The notes beneath the pieces were generated by a model, which was not told the origin of the DNA, did no database searches, and worked only from the letters and a program-made list of their open reading frames with translations. Shown here one piece after another: positions 9,298 to 18,493 of a stretch of DNA of 64,000 nt; within the stretch, counting starts at the first letter, position 1; every line of letters begins with the position of its first letter. The DNA is from Deltaproteobacteria bacterium (GTDB lineage: Bacteria; Acidobacteriota; Thermoanaerobaculia; Multivoradales; JAHZIX01): NCBI GenBank assembly GCA_022601195.1, contig JAHZIX010000005.1, positions 186,001 through 250,000 on the forward strand. The letters are read 5' to 3'. A program made the translations under genes and the position numbers.

Positions 9298-10068
9298 ATG
9301 CAAAAACGAATCGCCTTCGGACTGTGCTTCATCTTCGCCCTCCTCACTGCCGCCGAGGCCTATGCGGATGCCAGCAGCAAGACTCGGAACAACTGTCGAT
9401 GGTGGCGCAAACAATATGTTGCCTCGACGTCGGTGGGTTGTTTCGATGTCTTGTTGGGCGTTCCCCTCTGCGGCGATACCAGTGCAGGTTGCGGGGACGT
9501 TGCCTCTAGCTGCGGTCCCAAGACCTGTTTCTGGGGCCAGGGTGCCGCTTGGGCGAGTAACGGACCAGACGGCAGTGTCATGGGCGGCTTGCGCCAGGGA
9601 TTCGCCTGGTATGGCCAGGAACCAACGAGTCTCCCGGACTCGAGCTTGCGAAATTCAAGGGGTGATCACGATCTGCGAAGCAAAGTGACCTACGACGACG
9701 AGACTCAGGAGGTTCATATCCAGATCGACTCCCTGACCATGACCGCCACCCCGGATGACGCCTTCAGCCGAGTGGATATTTGGGTCTACGTGGAAGCGGA
9801 AGATGAGACTCAGGAGGATCCCGAACCGACGGAGGAAAATACCTATTGGTATGGCTATCTGCTGAGTCAGTATGGCCATCTGGAGCAGATCGGTTTCGAT
9901 GACCTGGTCGACAACTTCACCAACAATGGAGAGCTGACATCCTTGGTGGTTCGCGACTATCTCAAGACCATTCCCTTCCTGGGTAGCGAATCTGATTTCG
10001 CCAATCTGGCGGTCAAGATCGTCATCGATGGGGGGATGGAGGGAGCAAAGTTGCAGGGTCCAGAATAG
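9298..10068 (+). CDS. Exported protein of unknown function
   Basis: A 256-residue protein. ATG 9298 follows GGAG by five bases and gives a clear signal peptide (MQKRIAFGLCFIFALLTAAE, cleavage near AYA-DA). The next ~60 residues hold eight cysteines, including CFDVLLGVPLCGDTSAGCGD and SSCGPKTCFWG, suggesting a disulfide-stabilised domain. The second half is acidic (DDETQEVHIQIDS, EAEDETQEDPEPTEEN) and lacks Cys. No known family is recognised. It is convergent with the M36 peptidase gene; a strong inverted repeat at 10214-10241 lies between them. Confidence 0.72.
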   Translation: MQKRIAFGLCFIFALLTAAEAYADASSKTRNNCRWWRKQYVASTSVGCFDVLLGVPLCGDTSAGCGDVASSCGPKTCFWGQGAAWASNGPDGSVMGGLRQGFAWYGQEPTSLPDSSLRNSRGDHDLRSKVTYDDETQEVHIQIDSLTMTATPDDAFSRVDIWVYVEAEDETQEDPEPTEENTYWYGYLLSQYGHLEQIGFDDLVDNFTNNGELTSLVVRDYLKTIPFLGSESDFANLAVKIVIDGGMEGAKLQGPE

Positions 10069-10210
10069 TCTTCCGTGGCCCTTCCCCTCGACAGGGAGAG
10101 AACCCTTGAAGTTGGTGACTCGTCCTGGCTGGCTGGTACCGACCCTGGCGTTCTTGCCATCGTGGGCAGGGGGCCGTTCTTCGAGAGGGGAGAAAAGGAA
10201 GTCGGACGAG

Positions 10211-10245
10211 AAACCAGGGCGCCGCCCATGCAGCGCCCTGGATTT
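10211..10245 (-). terminator. Rho-independent terminator of the M36 gene (possibly bidirectional)
   Basis: Perfect 9-bp stem CCAGGGCGC (10214-10222) / GCGCCCTGG (10233-10241) with a 10-base loop. Read on the minus strand it is followed by TTTCTCG, and AAA/TTT flanks extend the pairing. It lies directly after the stop of the minus-strand peptidase gene and after the plus-strand gene ending at 10068. Confidence 0.75.
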
Positions 10246-10250
10246 AGAGA

Positions 10251-12962
10251 TCAGAAGAAGTCGAAGTAGGCGAAGGCGTCGCTGGCCGCAGGAATGCGGA
10301 TGGTCACGCGGCGGCAGGTGCCCGCCCAGTCGCTATCGGTCTGCCAATTGAGATGGAAGCGATCTCCACTCTTTATCTTGATCCCCGAGGTGTCGATAGA
10401 GGTTGGTGCCTCACCGGTTGGGACGAGGGTCGTGCAATCCACCGGTTGGGAGTCCATCACCAAGGACGTCCCAGCTCCGCTAAGGGTGAACTTCAGGGGC
10501 ACCGTGGATCCCGCGTTGCGGTTGTTGACCGCCGGTGCATCGCTCACCGGGGCGTTGAAACCGCCGAACACAGCGGCCAGGCAACTGGCCGGCAGGTCGA
10601 AGGCTTCCACTCCATCCGTCCTGTCTAGAGAGCTTCCCTGGTCAGCGGAAAAGCCCAGGCCTCTCTTGGCGAAGGCTCGCCACAGCTCACATTGGTTGGC
10701 GCCACCGGTCAGAGCGGCGTCGGCAGTGAGAATGGCGTCGCGACCATCGACGAAACCCGGCAGGCAAGGTTGGATCTTCATGCCGTCCATGACCAGTTGG
10801 ATGGCTAGGTTGTTGCCCCCAGTGGAGAAGTCACCGTAGACGTCCTCATTGAGCCCATAGCGATCCACCAGATTCCAATGGGCTTCCCACAGCATGGTGT
10901 TCCACACATATCCGATTCCGTGGGGGCGGCTGATGTTGGCGACATCTGCCACCGAGGCATAGGTGGACGAGTTGACCGCCATGTCCGTGGTGTAAGGAGT
11001 GGGGCGAATGCCGGCTCCGCCAGGTCCCTGATAGCTCAGGTAGGCGCCCACGCCTCTGGGCGTGGTGGGCCTGTCCGTAGGATCGGAGGTTAGAGTCAGG
11101 GTCCACCAATCGCTCCAGCCTTCACCCATTTGCTCCATATTGCTCAAGCAACCCACTTGACCAGCGCCACCGGTGAGTCGATTCGAGATACCGTGACCGT
11201 ACTCGTGGGCGATGACTCCGGCATCCAGATCCGAGTCCCGGTTGATGACCAGATTCGGGTCGGCGGCGAGGGTGGCATCGAAGGGAAGACCTGCTTTCAG
11301 AAGGTTGCCGTTACTGAGACTGATCATGCCGGACGGGATAGTGATACCACCGAAGGAACCCCCCAGAGTTACGGGGTTGCCGGGAACATTGTTGACGACG
11401 ATGACGGCAGGGGCGCCGGCATTTTGGGCATTGAAAGCCTTCAGGACAAAGGAGCAGGCGCCCCGATCGACCAAAGCGATATTGCCCGCTGGAAAGGCTA
11501 GGAAGGGCTCGCAGCCGTCCGTTGGACTGGCTCCAGCGCCGTCGTCGACCAGGGTTACGTCAGCGTTGATAGGACCGGTGACGGCGAAGGTCGGGCCAAA
11601 GTTAGCTCCCGTAGCGATGTAGGTGCCCGCTGCAGAGCCGTTGTTGACGGTGACCAGGTTGGGGCGCCCATTGCGCCACACGAACATTTGCATACGAGGG
11701 CGGAACCCATCTACCGGGGTTCCGAAGTTGGCGTTGTTGAAGCCGGATCCATCTTGTGCTTCGGCCCGTACATCGTCGCTGCCGAGGCCGCCATTGCCGT
11801 AGTTGTTCACTTGAAAGTTGCCGCTGGCCTCGTCGAAGCCATAGCCATAGGCGACGTCATGAACAATGTTGTTCCAATAAAAGAGGTTGGTCACAGCGGC
11901 GTCACGGTAGGTATCTGGCTGAAGGGCCAAGTCGAGAGGGAAGTCGAAATTCAGAGAAGCGCCGCCGTCCGGGCTGGTGCCTGGATCGGGAATATTGTCC
12001 GCATCCAGGTCGGTATAGGCATGGGCGTTGTTTCCCCGGGTGATGGTGAATTCGGCCCCAGTCGCGCCATCGGTATCGTGCCATCCGAAGGGGGAAGCGG
12101 AGGGGTCGGCGGTATGCGTCACCGACTCCCGAGGGCCATCATTGGGGCTATCCAGGGGCAGAGGGAAAACGTTGTAAACAGCTCCATCCGTGGCCGGAAA
12201 GGTGGTAGAAGCAGCCGTCGAGTTTGACAAAGCTCTGTCGGTTCCTCGCGAGACGACTCCATGAATCGCTTCCACAGAGTCGTGGACGATCAGGTCGTAG
12301 CGCCCCAGGCTCGCGCCCGTTTCGGCATCTACAAAGGAATGCCACCAGTGATCGCCATCGAGGGTCTCGATGTCGACTCGCCAAGCTAAGCGGACTCCCT
12401 TTTCTGACGGGTACCAAAGGAGATGGGCTTCGATCGGGCGCCGGGCCAAGCCGCCATGGGACAGCACGGTGGCTTCTTCTGTGGTGATGCCTAGAGACAA
12501 AACTTCCAGGTCTTCTGTGGGTTGCATCTTCAAATGAAAGGCTGCTGCCTCGGCAGCTTCCAGGGCGGGCATGGAAAACCCCTTCCCGGTAGCGAGGGAA
12601 GCCAGCTCGCCGACGAAGCGACTGTTCAGAGCAATGGGATTGCCATCGGCGTCGAAGCTCACCGAAGCGATAGCGTTGTGAACGTCGAGTCCTTCGAAGC
12701 GTTGTTGAAGGTAAACATGAGTCAGCTTTCCCTTAGAGCCAGCGATGATGCTGCTGATGGAAGCTTCCTGTAGGTCGGTGGTTTCGAGGCCGAGTGCTTT
12801 TGCACTGCGGCTCAGTTCCTCCACGGCCCTGGACCCGGCTGCGGAGTGGCTGAGCTCTGCCTGAGCCGTTGGCATGGCTAGAGAGAGGCCAAGGAAGGCA
12901 ATGAGCAGGCGGGTCTTTCCACGGCGAGGGAGATGTCTGAGATTCAAATGGACGTCTTTCAT
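10251..12962 (-). CDS. Secreted M36 (fungalysin-type) metallopeptidase with PA and PxKF domains
   Basis: A 903-residue preproprotein. ATG 12962 follows AAAGGAG at proper spacing. Signal peptide at about residues 1-36, then an FTP/PepSY-like propeptide (to about 250). The M36 catalytic domain has HEYGHGISNRL near residue 586 and the downstream Glu-containing MGEGWSDWW. A PA domain (about 450-560; FPAGNIALVDRGACSFVLKA, VIVVNN) is inserted before the catalytic motif. The last ~95 residues match the PxKF domain pattern (NAGSTVPLKFTLSG ... DWAGTCRRVTIRI). Its role is extracellular protein degradation after autoprocessing. A second M36 enzyme, without the PA domain, is at 60626-62563. Confidence 0.93.
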   Translation of the reverse strand: MKDVHLNLRHLPRRGKTRLLIAFLGLSLAMPTAQAELSHSAAGSRAVEELSRSAKALGLETTDLQEASISSIIAGSKGKLTHVYLQQRFEGLDVHNAIASVSFDADGNPIALNSRFVGELASLATGKGFSMPALEAAEAAAFHLKMQPTEDLEVLSLGITTEEATVLSHGGLARRPIEAHLLWYPSEKGVRLAWRVDIETLDGDHWWHSFVDAETGASLGRYDLIVHDSVEAIHGVVSRGTDRALSNSTAASTTFPATDGAVYNVFPLPLDSPNDGPRESVTHTADPSASPFGWHDTDGATGAEFTITRGNNAHAYTDLDADNIPDPGTSPDGGASLNFDFPLDLALQPDTYRDAAVTNLFYWNNIVHDVAYGYGFDEASGNFQVNNYGNGGLGSDDVRAEAQDGSGFNNANFGTPVDGFRPRMQMFVWRNGRPNLVTVNNGSAAGTYIATGANFGPTFAVTGPINADVTLVDDGAGASPTDGCEPFLAFPAGNIALVDRGACSFVLKAFNAQNAGAPAVIVVNNVPGNPVTLGGSFGGITIPSGMISLSNGNLLKAGLPFDATLAADPNLVINRDSDLDAGVIAHEYGHGISNRLTGGAGQVGCLSNMEQMGEGWSDWWTLTLTSDPTDRPTTPRGVGAYLSYQGPGGAGIRPTPYTTDMAVNSSTYASVADVANISRPHGIGYVWNTMLWEAHWNLVDRYGLNEDVYGDFSTGGNNLAIQLVMDGMKIQPCLPGFVDGRDAILTADAALTGGANQCELWRAFAKRGLGFSADQGSSLDRTDGVEAFDLPASCLAAVFGGFNAPVSDAPAVNNRNAGSTVPLKFTLSGAGTSLVMDSQPVDCTTLVPTGEAPTSIDTSGIKIKSGDRFHLNWQTDSDWAGTCRRVTIRIPAASDAFAYFDFF

Positions 12963-13229
12963 GGGAGTCTCCTTTCAACAAAACAGGAGTGGGGGAAGCG
13001 CCTTTTATCCTTCCAGTAGCGAAAGAGCCTTAGCAGGCTTCTCAGGTTGCGGGAAGAGGCGCCGAATAGAGTTAGAAATAACTTAGCCCTATTCCCGTCC
13101 GGTTGAAAGGTCTCTTGGGGAATTTTTTGAGAATATTTATATGTATCTAAGCGTGTCGACGAATTCTTAGTTTTTCTTGGGCATGGCGGGGAGGGAGGGG
13201 AATGGCCGTCGATGGGGGCTGGAAGCAGG

Positions 13230-14726
13230 TCAATCAAACCCTTCGAGACCGTGAATCGCCTTGACTTTCACCCCTTTTCGACCCGGGATTCGAACCGCGA
13301 TCTTCGGCAAGTCGCCGGCCGGGTCCAGCTCGCTGTAATAGGTCAGAACGTATTGGCTGCGTAGTTCGTTATCGATTTGGGCAAGGGCGCGGCGGGCACC
13401 CTCCATGCGGGAGGCCCGGAACAAGCGGCCTCCGGTGGGATCGGTCAGTTTGTGTAGCCCCTGGACTTCCCTGGAGCCGGCTCCAGTGAGATCGCTGGAC
13501 AGGGAGATGACGTAGACCGGTACACCCAAGATTCGAGCGATTTCGATCGTCTGCTTGGGGTCCGAGAAACTCTGACTATCCATGCCGTCGGTGATCACCA
13601 CAAGGCCTCGACGGCCGGGCTGATGGTCGAATTGCAACAGCGAGTAAAGAATCGAATCGAAGAGGGAAGTGTTGCCCATGGGGCGGATGTCCTCCAGGGC
13701 TGCCAATAGAGACTCTCGGTCCGACGTCAAGGCGTGTCCCAGATGAACTTCGGTATCGAAGTGCACCAAGAAGCCGCGGTCCTGAGATTCCAGCACGGAG
13801 CTGAGAAATAGCTGAGACGCCTGTCGTGTGGCCGGCCAGATGCGCCGCATGCTGAAGGACGAATCGACTGAAAGCCCCAGCACCAGAGAGATATCGTCGG
13901 GTCGGAAGAGGTCGGAGACGGCCATTTTCCTTCCGTTCTCGGTCAGCTCTAGCTCTTCTAAAACGAGATCGTTCAAGGGTCGCCCATTGGGCTCGAGAGC
14001 TACCAGCTGGACCTGCACTAGATGGACTTCGACCTCTTCCTGAAAGCCTGGTGCATTGAGGAGCTCGACATCTTCGAGACGGCGTCCATCCTCCAGTTCG
14101 AGAACGACCCGAACGATTTCCTCGTCACCTCCCAGGCCCAAGGGAAGCTCCAGGGTGAGGGGTTCGTTGGGCTTCGGTCGATCGATCGCCAGGGCCAAGC
14201 GTTTGCCCACGAAGGCCTGGAGAGCGGTAGCCTGGGCGGAGTCCGGTACGGAGGCCTCGACCTCTAGAACCACCTGGGAAGAATCCTTGGTGAGGCTCTG
14301 GATGTTGACCCGCAGGGGCCTCCGGGTGCGGTTCACGGTTCTTTGATCTTCACCGATCACCTTGCCGTCCAAGTCGAGAGCTTCCACCCGCAGGATCTGG
14401 GGTCTGGCGGGGCTCGCTAGCTTCAGTTTGGCTTCGAAGGGCGGGAACCGGCGTTTCGCCACTTGGGTGTCATCGAGGTAGAAAAGAACGGTGAGGACGG
14501 ATTTTTCTAGGGTCAGAGTGGAAGCGACGACTTTGCCCTGAGCCGGATTTCCCTGAAGGGGAAGCAGGCGAATCACCTGTGACCTACCGTCGGCATCTTG
14601 CGATGGCTCCGGCTGGCCCTCCGCGGCGAGGCTCAGAAGGCCTGAGGCCAGCAGGAGAGCAGCCCAGGCGAGGGGCAGCAGGACTTTCGAAGTCCCTTGG
14701 AACGGCGAAAAGGGGGCGATATTCAT
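13230..14726 (-). CDS. VWFA-related acidobacterial protein
   Basis: A 498-residue exported protein. ATG 14726 is preceded by AAAGGAG. A hydrophobic signal segment spans about residues 13-36. The C-terminal half is a von Willebrand A domain with an intact metal site: VDSSFSM (DxSxS) near residue 287, the Thr in MGNTSLFDS, and ITDGMDS. The layout (beta-rich N-terminal region, then a VWA ending in TYYSELDPAGDLPKIAVRIP) is that of the VWFA-related acidobacterial family. It is the second gene of a minus-strand operon, 25 bases after a larger VWA/GWxTD-like protein, so the two may act together at the envelope. Function is unknown for the family. Confidence 0.87.
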   Translation of the reverse strand: MNIAPFSPFQGTSKVLLPLAWAALLLASGLLSLAAEGQPEPSQDADGRSQVIRLLPLQGNPAQGKVVASTLTLEKSVLTVLFYLDDTQVAKRRFPPFEAKLKLASPARPQILRVEALDLDGKVIGEDQRTVNRTRRPLRVNIQSLTKDSSQVVLEVEASVPDSAQATALQAFVGKRLALAIDRPKPNEPLTLELPLGLGGDEEIVRVVLELEDGRRLEDVELLNAPGFQEEVEVHLVQVQLVALEPNGRPLNDLVLEELELTENGRKMAVSDLFRPDDISLVLGLSVDSSFSMRRIWPATRQASQLFLSSVLESQDRGFLVHFDTEVHLGHALTSDRESLLAALEDIRPMGNTSLFDSILYSLLQFDHQPGRRGLVVITDGMDSQSFSDPKQTIEIARILGVPVYVISLSSDLTGAGSREVQGLHKLTDPTGGRLFRASRMEGARRALAQIDNELRSQYVLTYYSELDPAGDLPKIAVRIPGRKGVKVKAIHGLEGFD

Positions 14727-14751
14727 CTACATCTCCTTTGAGACAGTGTCT

Positions 14752-17343
14752 TCAATGGGCACGATGCCTCCGTCGCAGGCTGTGGGCCTCTAGCTCTGGC
14801 TGAGTCAATTTCACCTCGAGCACCGGTACCTGAGTGAGGTCATCTTCCTGAGGCCGATACTCGATCAAATATTGCGTTCGCAGCGTTTCCTCGATCTGCC
14901 GATAGATACCACCGAGCTGAGAGATCGCCTTGACCTGAAAGCTGCGACCGCCGGTTTCCCTAGCCAAGGTTTCGAGTTGCCTCGCGGTGGCCTCGTCCAG
15001 GGTGCCTAGGGCGATGGGAAAGAGAATGACGCGGGCCCGGAGGGAGGCTTCCAGTACCTGTTCGAAGGCAAAGTCACTGTCCGTATCCGAACCGTCGGTG
15101 AGGACCACCATGGCTCGCCGGTCACCTCTGCCGGCGAAGGAAGAGACCCCATAAACCACCGCATCCCACAGCCGGGTGGTTCCGTAGGCCCGTACCCCCA
15201 AGGCACCGATGCGGAGAAACTCCGTGTCCGCAGTAAAGGGTACGCGCTGGTGAAGGTCTTGATTGAAAGAGACCAGGCTGGCGTGATCTCCCTCTTCCAG
15301 CAGGCTCTCGAAAAAGGTCTGGGCGCTCTTGCTCGCGACGCTGACCCGAGTTCCCATGGAACTGGAGGTATCCATCAGAACGGCCACATCTAGGGGCAAG
15401 TTCTCGACGCTTTCAACCCGCAGGATGGATCGTTCCTGGTGGTTCTCTAGGAGGCGGAAATCTTCCGCCTCCAGGCCGGTCACCGGACGGCCCTGTTTGC
15501 CAAGAACCGAAACCAAGACTTCCGCCACCTCCACGGCGACTCTCTCCGAAGGGGTTTCAGAGAGAAAGACCACATCTTCCGCCTCTTCCCCGGAGGCGAG
15601 GCGGCCCACGGCCCGGGCGAAAGTTGGGGCTGCGTAAGGGGGGCCGGGCACGGGACAGCTCCAGGGAGGTGCGGAGACCGTCGCCGTTTGGCGATGGTTG
15701 AGCCAGCATCGGAGCTCGACCATCAGCTCCCCCGCTGGGATTCCCGCGGTGACCGCCAAAGTGCGCGCTGCTTCCTCCGGAGCCTCCAATTGGATGCGAA
15801 AGGGGCGGCCGCGGGTGCGGAGGAGCTTCTCGTCTCGAGCCAGAGGTCGGCCCTCTGAGTCCACAGCAACGACTTCGACCCATTCCCGCGGTGCTGAGGT
15901 TTCGAGCTCCGCCAGGTAGGGCGCTTCCTCATCTCGAGCGAAGGTTTGACCCGCCTGGCGGAACTCTACCGCTGCGATGGGGCCACCACTGGTTACGGAT
16001 CGCAGTCGCAGGGTGCCGGGCAGGGACTCCGAGGGCAGAGGGAGAAGCCGAACGCTGGGAAAGGTCTGGAGAGAAATGGTGTCGGTGCGAGTCAGGCTGT
16101 TGAAGTCGCCCCGTCTTCCTGGCGGCACCGGAGCATCGGCCTCCATGGCTGGAACCTCCACGGGCCGGGTGTCCCGCAGCAACACTTGGCCCTGACCATC
16201 GACCACTCGCAAATGAATCTCGTAGGTAGCAGGAAGCAAGCGGCGATAGAAGTCGAGGGCGACCTGCCCGACCACGGGCGCTTCGCCAGCGATGTGATGG
16301 ATCGCTTCAAAGGAGTCCACCAGCCGCTTGTTGTGGAGCAAGTCGCCTCGAACGCGGACTCGATCGAATAGAAACCGGCCATCCAAAGTCTTCAAGACTT
16401 CCGTTGGTAGGGTGATTCGGCCATGGAGAATGGTCTTGCGAAAAAAGCGCCCGATCGGTTGTACCGCCAGAGAAGCGACGCCGAAGGGTTGTCGGGAGAA
16501 TTCTTCCGGTAGCTCTCCCGATGGATCCGCCCAGCCGAAACGAGCTCGAATGTTGGGTCGGTCCAGAGCTTCCGCCAGGCCTTTAGCCCATCTCTTGGCA
16601 GCTCGAGGGGTGGAGTTGTCTTCGAGGCAATTACCTTTCCGCGCGGCCTCCAGGGCCTTCTCGAGGAGCTCTAGGGAGGGCTCCTCCGGAGATGAGGTTG
16701 AAAAGATAGCGAGATCTTCTTGGTTCTGCGGGGACCACAGCCGGTAGGTGCGGGGGTCCAGCCGGCTGTCTTGAACGAAAGCTAGGGTGCCACCTTCGGA
16801 GTCCTGATCGCCACTTTGGCGTGCTACTTGCCACGCTGTGAACGTCCATAGCTGTAGGCGGCGGCGGACGGGGCCACAGGCATTGAGAGTCACGGTGCTG
16901 TCGGGTTGACCGGTGAGAGATGCGACCCACTCCATTTCCGGAGAGCGGTAACGGGCCTCCTGAGCAGCCCATTGGTTGTGAAAGAAGCGGTGCCGGTTGT
17001 CCTTGCCGCGACGGTCCCAGAAAACCTCGACGAAGCGTTCCCGTTCGAGGTCTTCGGTCAGAGACTCGAAGAGCCGCACTTCTTCTTCCGTCGCCAACAG
17101 AGAAACGCTCTTCAACCACGCACTATAAGTTGTGACGACCCGCGGTTTGGGTTGTTCCGCTGCTTCGTCCTTCGGAGCTAGAGCGGCAAGAACGAGAAGG
17201 CAGCAGAGGCACTTCAGGACAGTGGGGCGGCACCTGCGGCCAAGGGCGCGGGGGGAAAAGTGGTTCAGGGATAGGGCACCGCGGGCAGAGGAAGGTTCGG
17301 CGCGGTGGCGGCGGACCGGAGCTTGGCTGCGATTGGCGATCAT
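14752..17343 (-). CDS. GWxTD-like / VWFA-related acidobacterial protein
   Basis: An 863-residue exported protein. ATG 17343 was chosen because AAAGGAGAGGG lies immediately before it; in-frame starts further upstream (to 17454) lack this. A hydrophobic segment near residues 44-58 (VLKCLCCLLVLAALA) could be a signal anchor or lipoprotein signal. The N-terminal part (LLATEEEVRLFESLTEDLER, RFVEVFWDRR, NRHRFFHNQWAAQEARY) resembles GWxTD domains. The C-terminal VWA domain has MDTSSSM (DxSxS) near residue 655, TRLWDAV and LTDGSDTDSDF, with a tail like that of the next gene (TQYLIEYRPQ...). It is the first gene of a two-gene operon. Confidence 0.86.
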   Translation of the reverse strand: MIANRSQAPVRRHRAEPSSARGALSLNHFSPRALGRRCRPTVLKCLCCLLVLAALAPKDEAAEQPKPRVVTTYSAWLKSVSLLATEEEVRLFESLTEDLERERFVEVFWDRRGKDNRHRFFHNQWAAQEARYRSPEMEWVASLTGQPDSTVTLNACGPVRRRLQLWTFTAWQVARQSGDQDSEGGTLAFVQDSRLDPRTYRLWSPQNQEDLAIFSTSSPEEPSLELLEKALEAARKGNCLEDNSTPRAAKRWAKGLAEALDRPNIRARFGWADPSGELPEEFSRQPFGVASLAVQPIGRFFRKTILHGRITLPTEVLKTLDGRFLFDRVRVRGDLLHNKRLVDSFEAIHHIAGEAPVVGQVALDFYRRLLPATYEIHLRVVDGQGQVLLRDTRPVEVPAMEADAPVPPGRRGDFNSLTRTDTISLQTFPSVRLLPLPSESLPGTLRLRSVTSGGPIAAVEFRQAGQTFARDEEAPYLAELETSAPREWVEVVAVDSEGRPLARDEKLLRTRGRPFRIQLEAPEEAARTLAVTAGIPAGELMVELRCWLNHRQTATVSAPPWSCPVPGPPYAAPTFARAVGRLASGEEAEDVVFLSETPSERVAVEVAEVLVSVLGKQGRPVTGLEAEDFRLLENHQERSILRVESVENLPLDVAVLMDTSSSMGTRVSVASKSAQTFFESLLEEGDHASLVSFNQDLHQRVPFTADTEFLRIGALGVRAYGTTRLWDAVVYGVSSFAGRGDRRAMVVLTDGSDTDSDFAFEQVLEASLRARVILFPIALGTLDEATARQLETLARETGGRSFQVKAISQLGGIYRQIEETLRTQYLIEYRPQEDDLTQVPVLEVKLTQPELEAHSLRRRHRAH

Positions 17344-17490
17344 CCCTCTCCTTTCGTCTTCCTCGGTCATGGCAGTGGTTGGGTAGCCAGATCTTTCTGC
17401 ATGGACGGTGCCACTCCTTGTGGCCAAGGTCCAACATACCCCGTGGAGCTTCAAACCGGCCCGTGGTCCTGCAAACCGGCAACCTCTAGC

Positions 17491-17521
17491 CTCAGCCAGC
17501 TCCCGCTAGGAGCTGGCTGAG
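17491..17521. promoter_or_regulatory. Perfect 13-bp inverted repeat, not a standard terminator
   Basis: CTCAGCCAGCTCC (17491-17503) and GGAGCTGGCTGAG (17509-17521) pair perfectly around the loop CGCTA. No T-run follows on either strand, and no gene ends nearby, so an intrinsic terminator is unlikely. It is about 150 bases upstream of the VWA operon start and 385 upstream of the matrixin module. Confidence 0.55.
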
Positions 17522-17816
17522 CCGGGTACATTGTCCTCGATTTCGGACAGCTCAGTCTCCCGTTCGGTTCTTTCGCTCTACGTCGAGGGGTTCGGCGGGC
17601 CGACTGGGCCAGGCACCCAAGGCAGCCAGGGCTGTCGCTACTCCCATTCATCTCCTTTCCCATCCATTCCAGCCACCGAGCTCTCTCTGAAAGTCGGGAT
17701 CTAGATCTCACCAATAGGAGATACGGAGGCCAGCGATCTTCAGATGAACCTGAGGACGACGGACAGGCGCGCTGGAGCGGGGGAGCGACCAAACTGCCGT
17801 CATCGAAATCGATGGT

Positions 17817-17833
17817 GCCGGGAGTGTCCCGGC
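17817..17833. promoter_or_regulatory. Compact hairpin in the leader of matrixin module 2
   Basis: GCCGGGA and TCCCGGC pair perfectly around GTG. It lies 73 bases before the start at 17906, so it would be in the 5' untranslated RNA if transcription starts upstream of it. A role in translation or stability is inference. Confidence 0.4.
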
Positions 17834-17905
17834 GTCGTCATCGCCCCTAGCAGGGAATTGCTGCCGGGGGTTCCATTGATCTCTTGATTCGAAGGACGGA
17901 TTGAA

Positions 17906-18493
17906 ATGAAGATAACTTGGGTTCGAATGCCCTTCGCCTTAGCGCTGCTGGCGATTCTCGGTTGGCCCCAAATGGCTGAGAGCACGACCTTGCAGCGCCA
18001 AGGTTTAGATGCCCTAGTGGCTCACCACGAGACGGTGGTGGTGGCCGAGGTTCTCGACGCCTTTTCCTATTGGAATGCCGATGGCTCGATGATTCTCACC
18101 GACGTTTACATCAAGACCGAGCAACCGTTGAAAGGGGACCGCTTGACCGAGGAGCTCACGGTAACCCTGTTGGGAGGCTCAGTGGGGGAAATCACTACCC
18201 TCATTCTCGGCGGTGCCGAGTTGGTACCCGGCGACACTTACCTACTCTTTCTCAATGAAGAGAATTTACTGCCGGGTTTTTCCGCTTTGACGGTGCGTGA
18301 GCATTCTCAGGGCGTGTTCGATGTCGTCGAAAGGGAGAATGGCGAGCTGCGGTTGGTCAGCCAGGCGAGCTCGGGGGGATTGCTTCCTGATAGCCGAGGT
18401 AACTCGGCAGCTCCGGGAGGGGCGGAAGGTTTGCTTTTGGAAGAGGCCCTCCGATCCATCGCGGCTCTGATCGAAGAGGGGGTGAAATCATGA
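17906..18493 (+). CDS. Exported partner protein of matrixin module 2
   Basis: A 195-residue protein with a signal peptide (residues 1-25, ILGWPQMAES). ATG 17906 has a weak GAAGGA upstream. The mature part (TTLQRQGLDALVAHHETVVV, TDVYIKTEQPLKG, VTLLGGSVGE, GDTYLLFL) aligns by eye with residues ~25-135 of the protein at 1795. It is therefore the same family without the long C-terminal extension. Its stop overlaps the ATG of the following matrixin-like peptidase (ATGA at 18490-18493), exactly as in module 1. Conserved order, overlap and co-export imply a functional pair; which partner controls the other is unknown. Confidence 0.8.
   Translation: MKITWVRMPFALALLAILGWPQMAESTTLQRQGLDALVAHHETVVVAEVLDAFSYWNADGSMILTDVYIKTEQPLKGDRLTEELTVTLLGGSVGEITTLILGGAELVPGDTYLLFLNEENLLPGFSALTVREHSQGVFDVVERENGELRLVSQASSGGLLPDSRGNSAAPGGAEGLLLEEALRSIAALIEEGVKS

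Larger units (their letters stand above)
17344..17905. promoter_or_regulatory. Long divergent region with strong hairpins
   Basis: About 560 bases between the VWA operon (minus) and matrixin module 2 (plus). No gene was recognised. It contains a perfect 13-bp hairpin at 17491-17521, a compact hairpin at 17817-17833 and a short direct repeat of CAAACCGGC (near 17453 and 17473). These suggest structured leaders or attenuation upstream of one or both transcripts. Confidence 0.45.
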
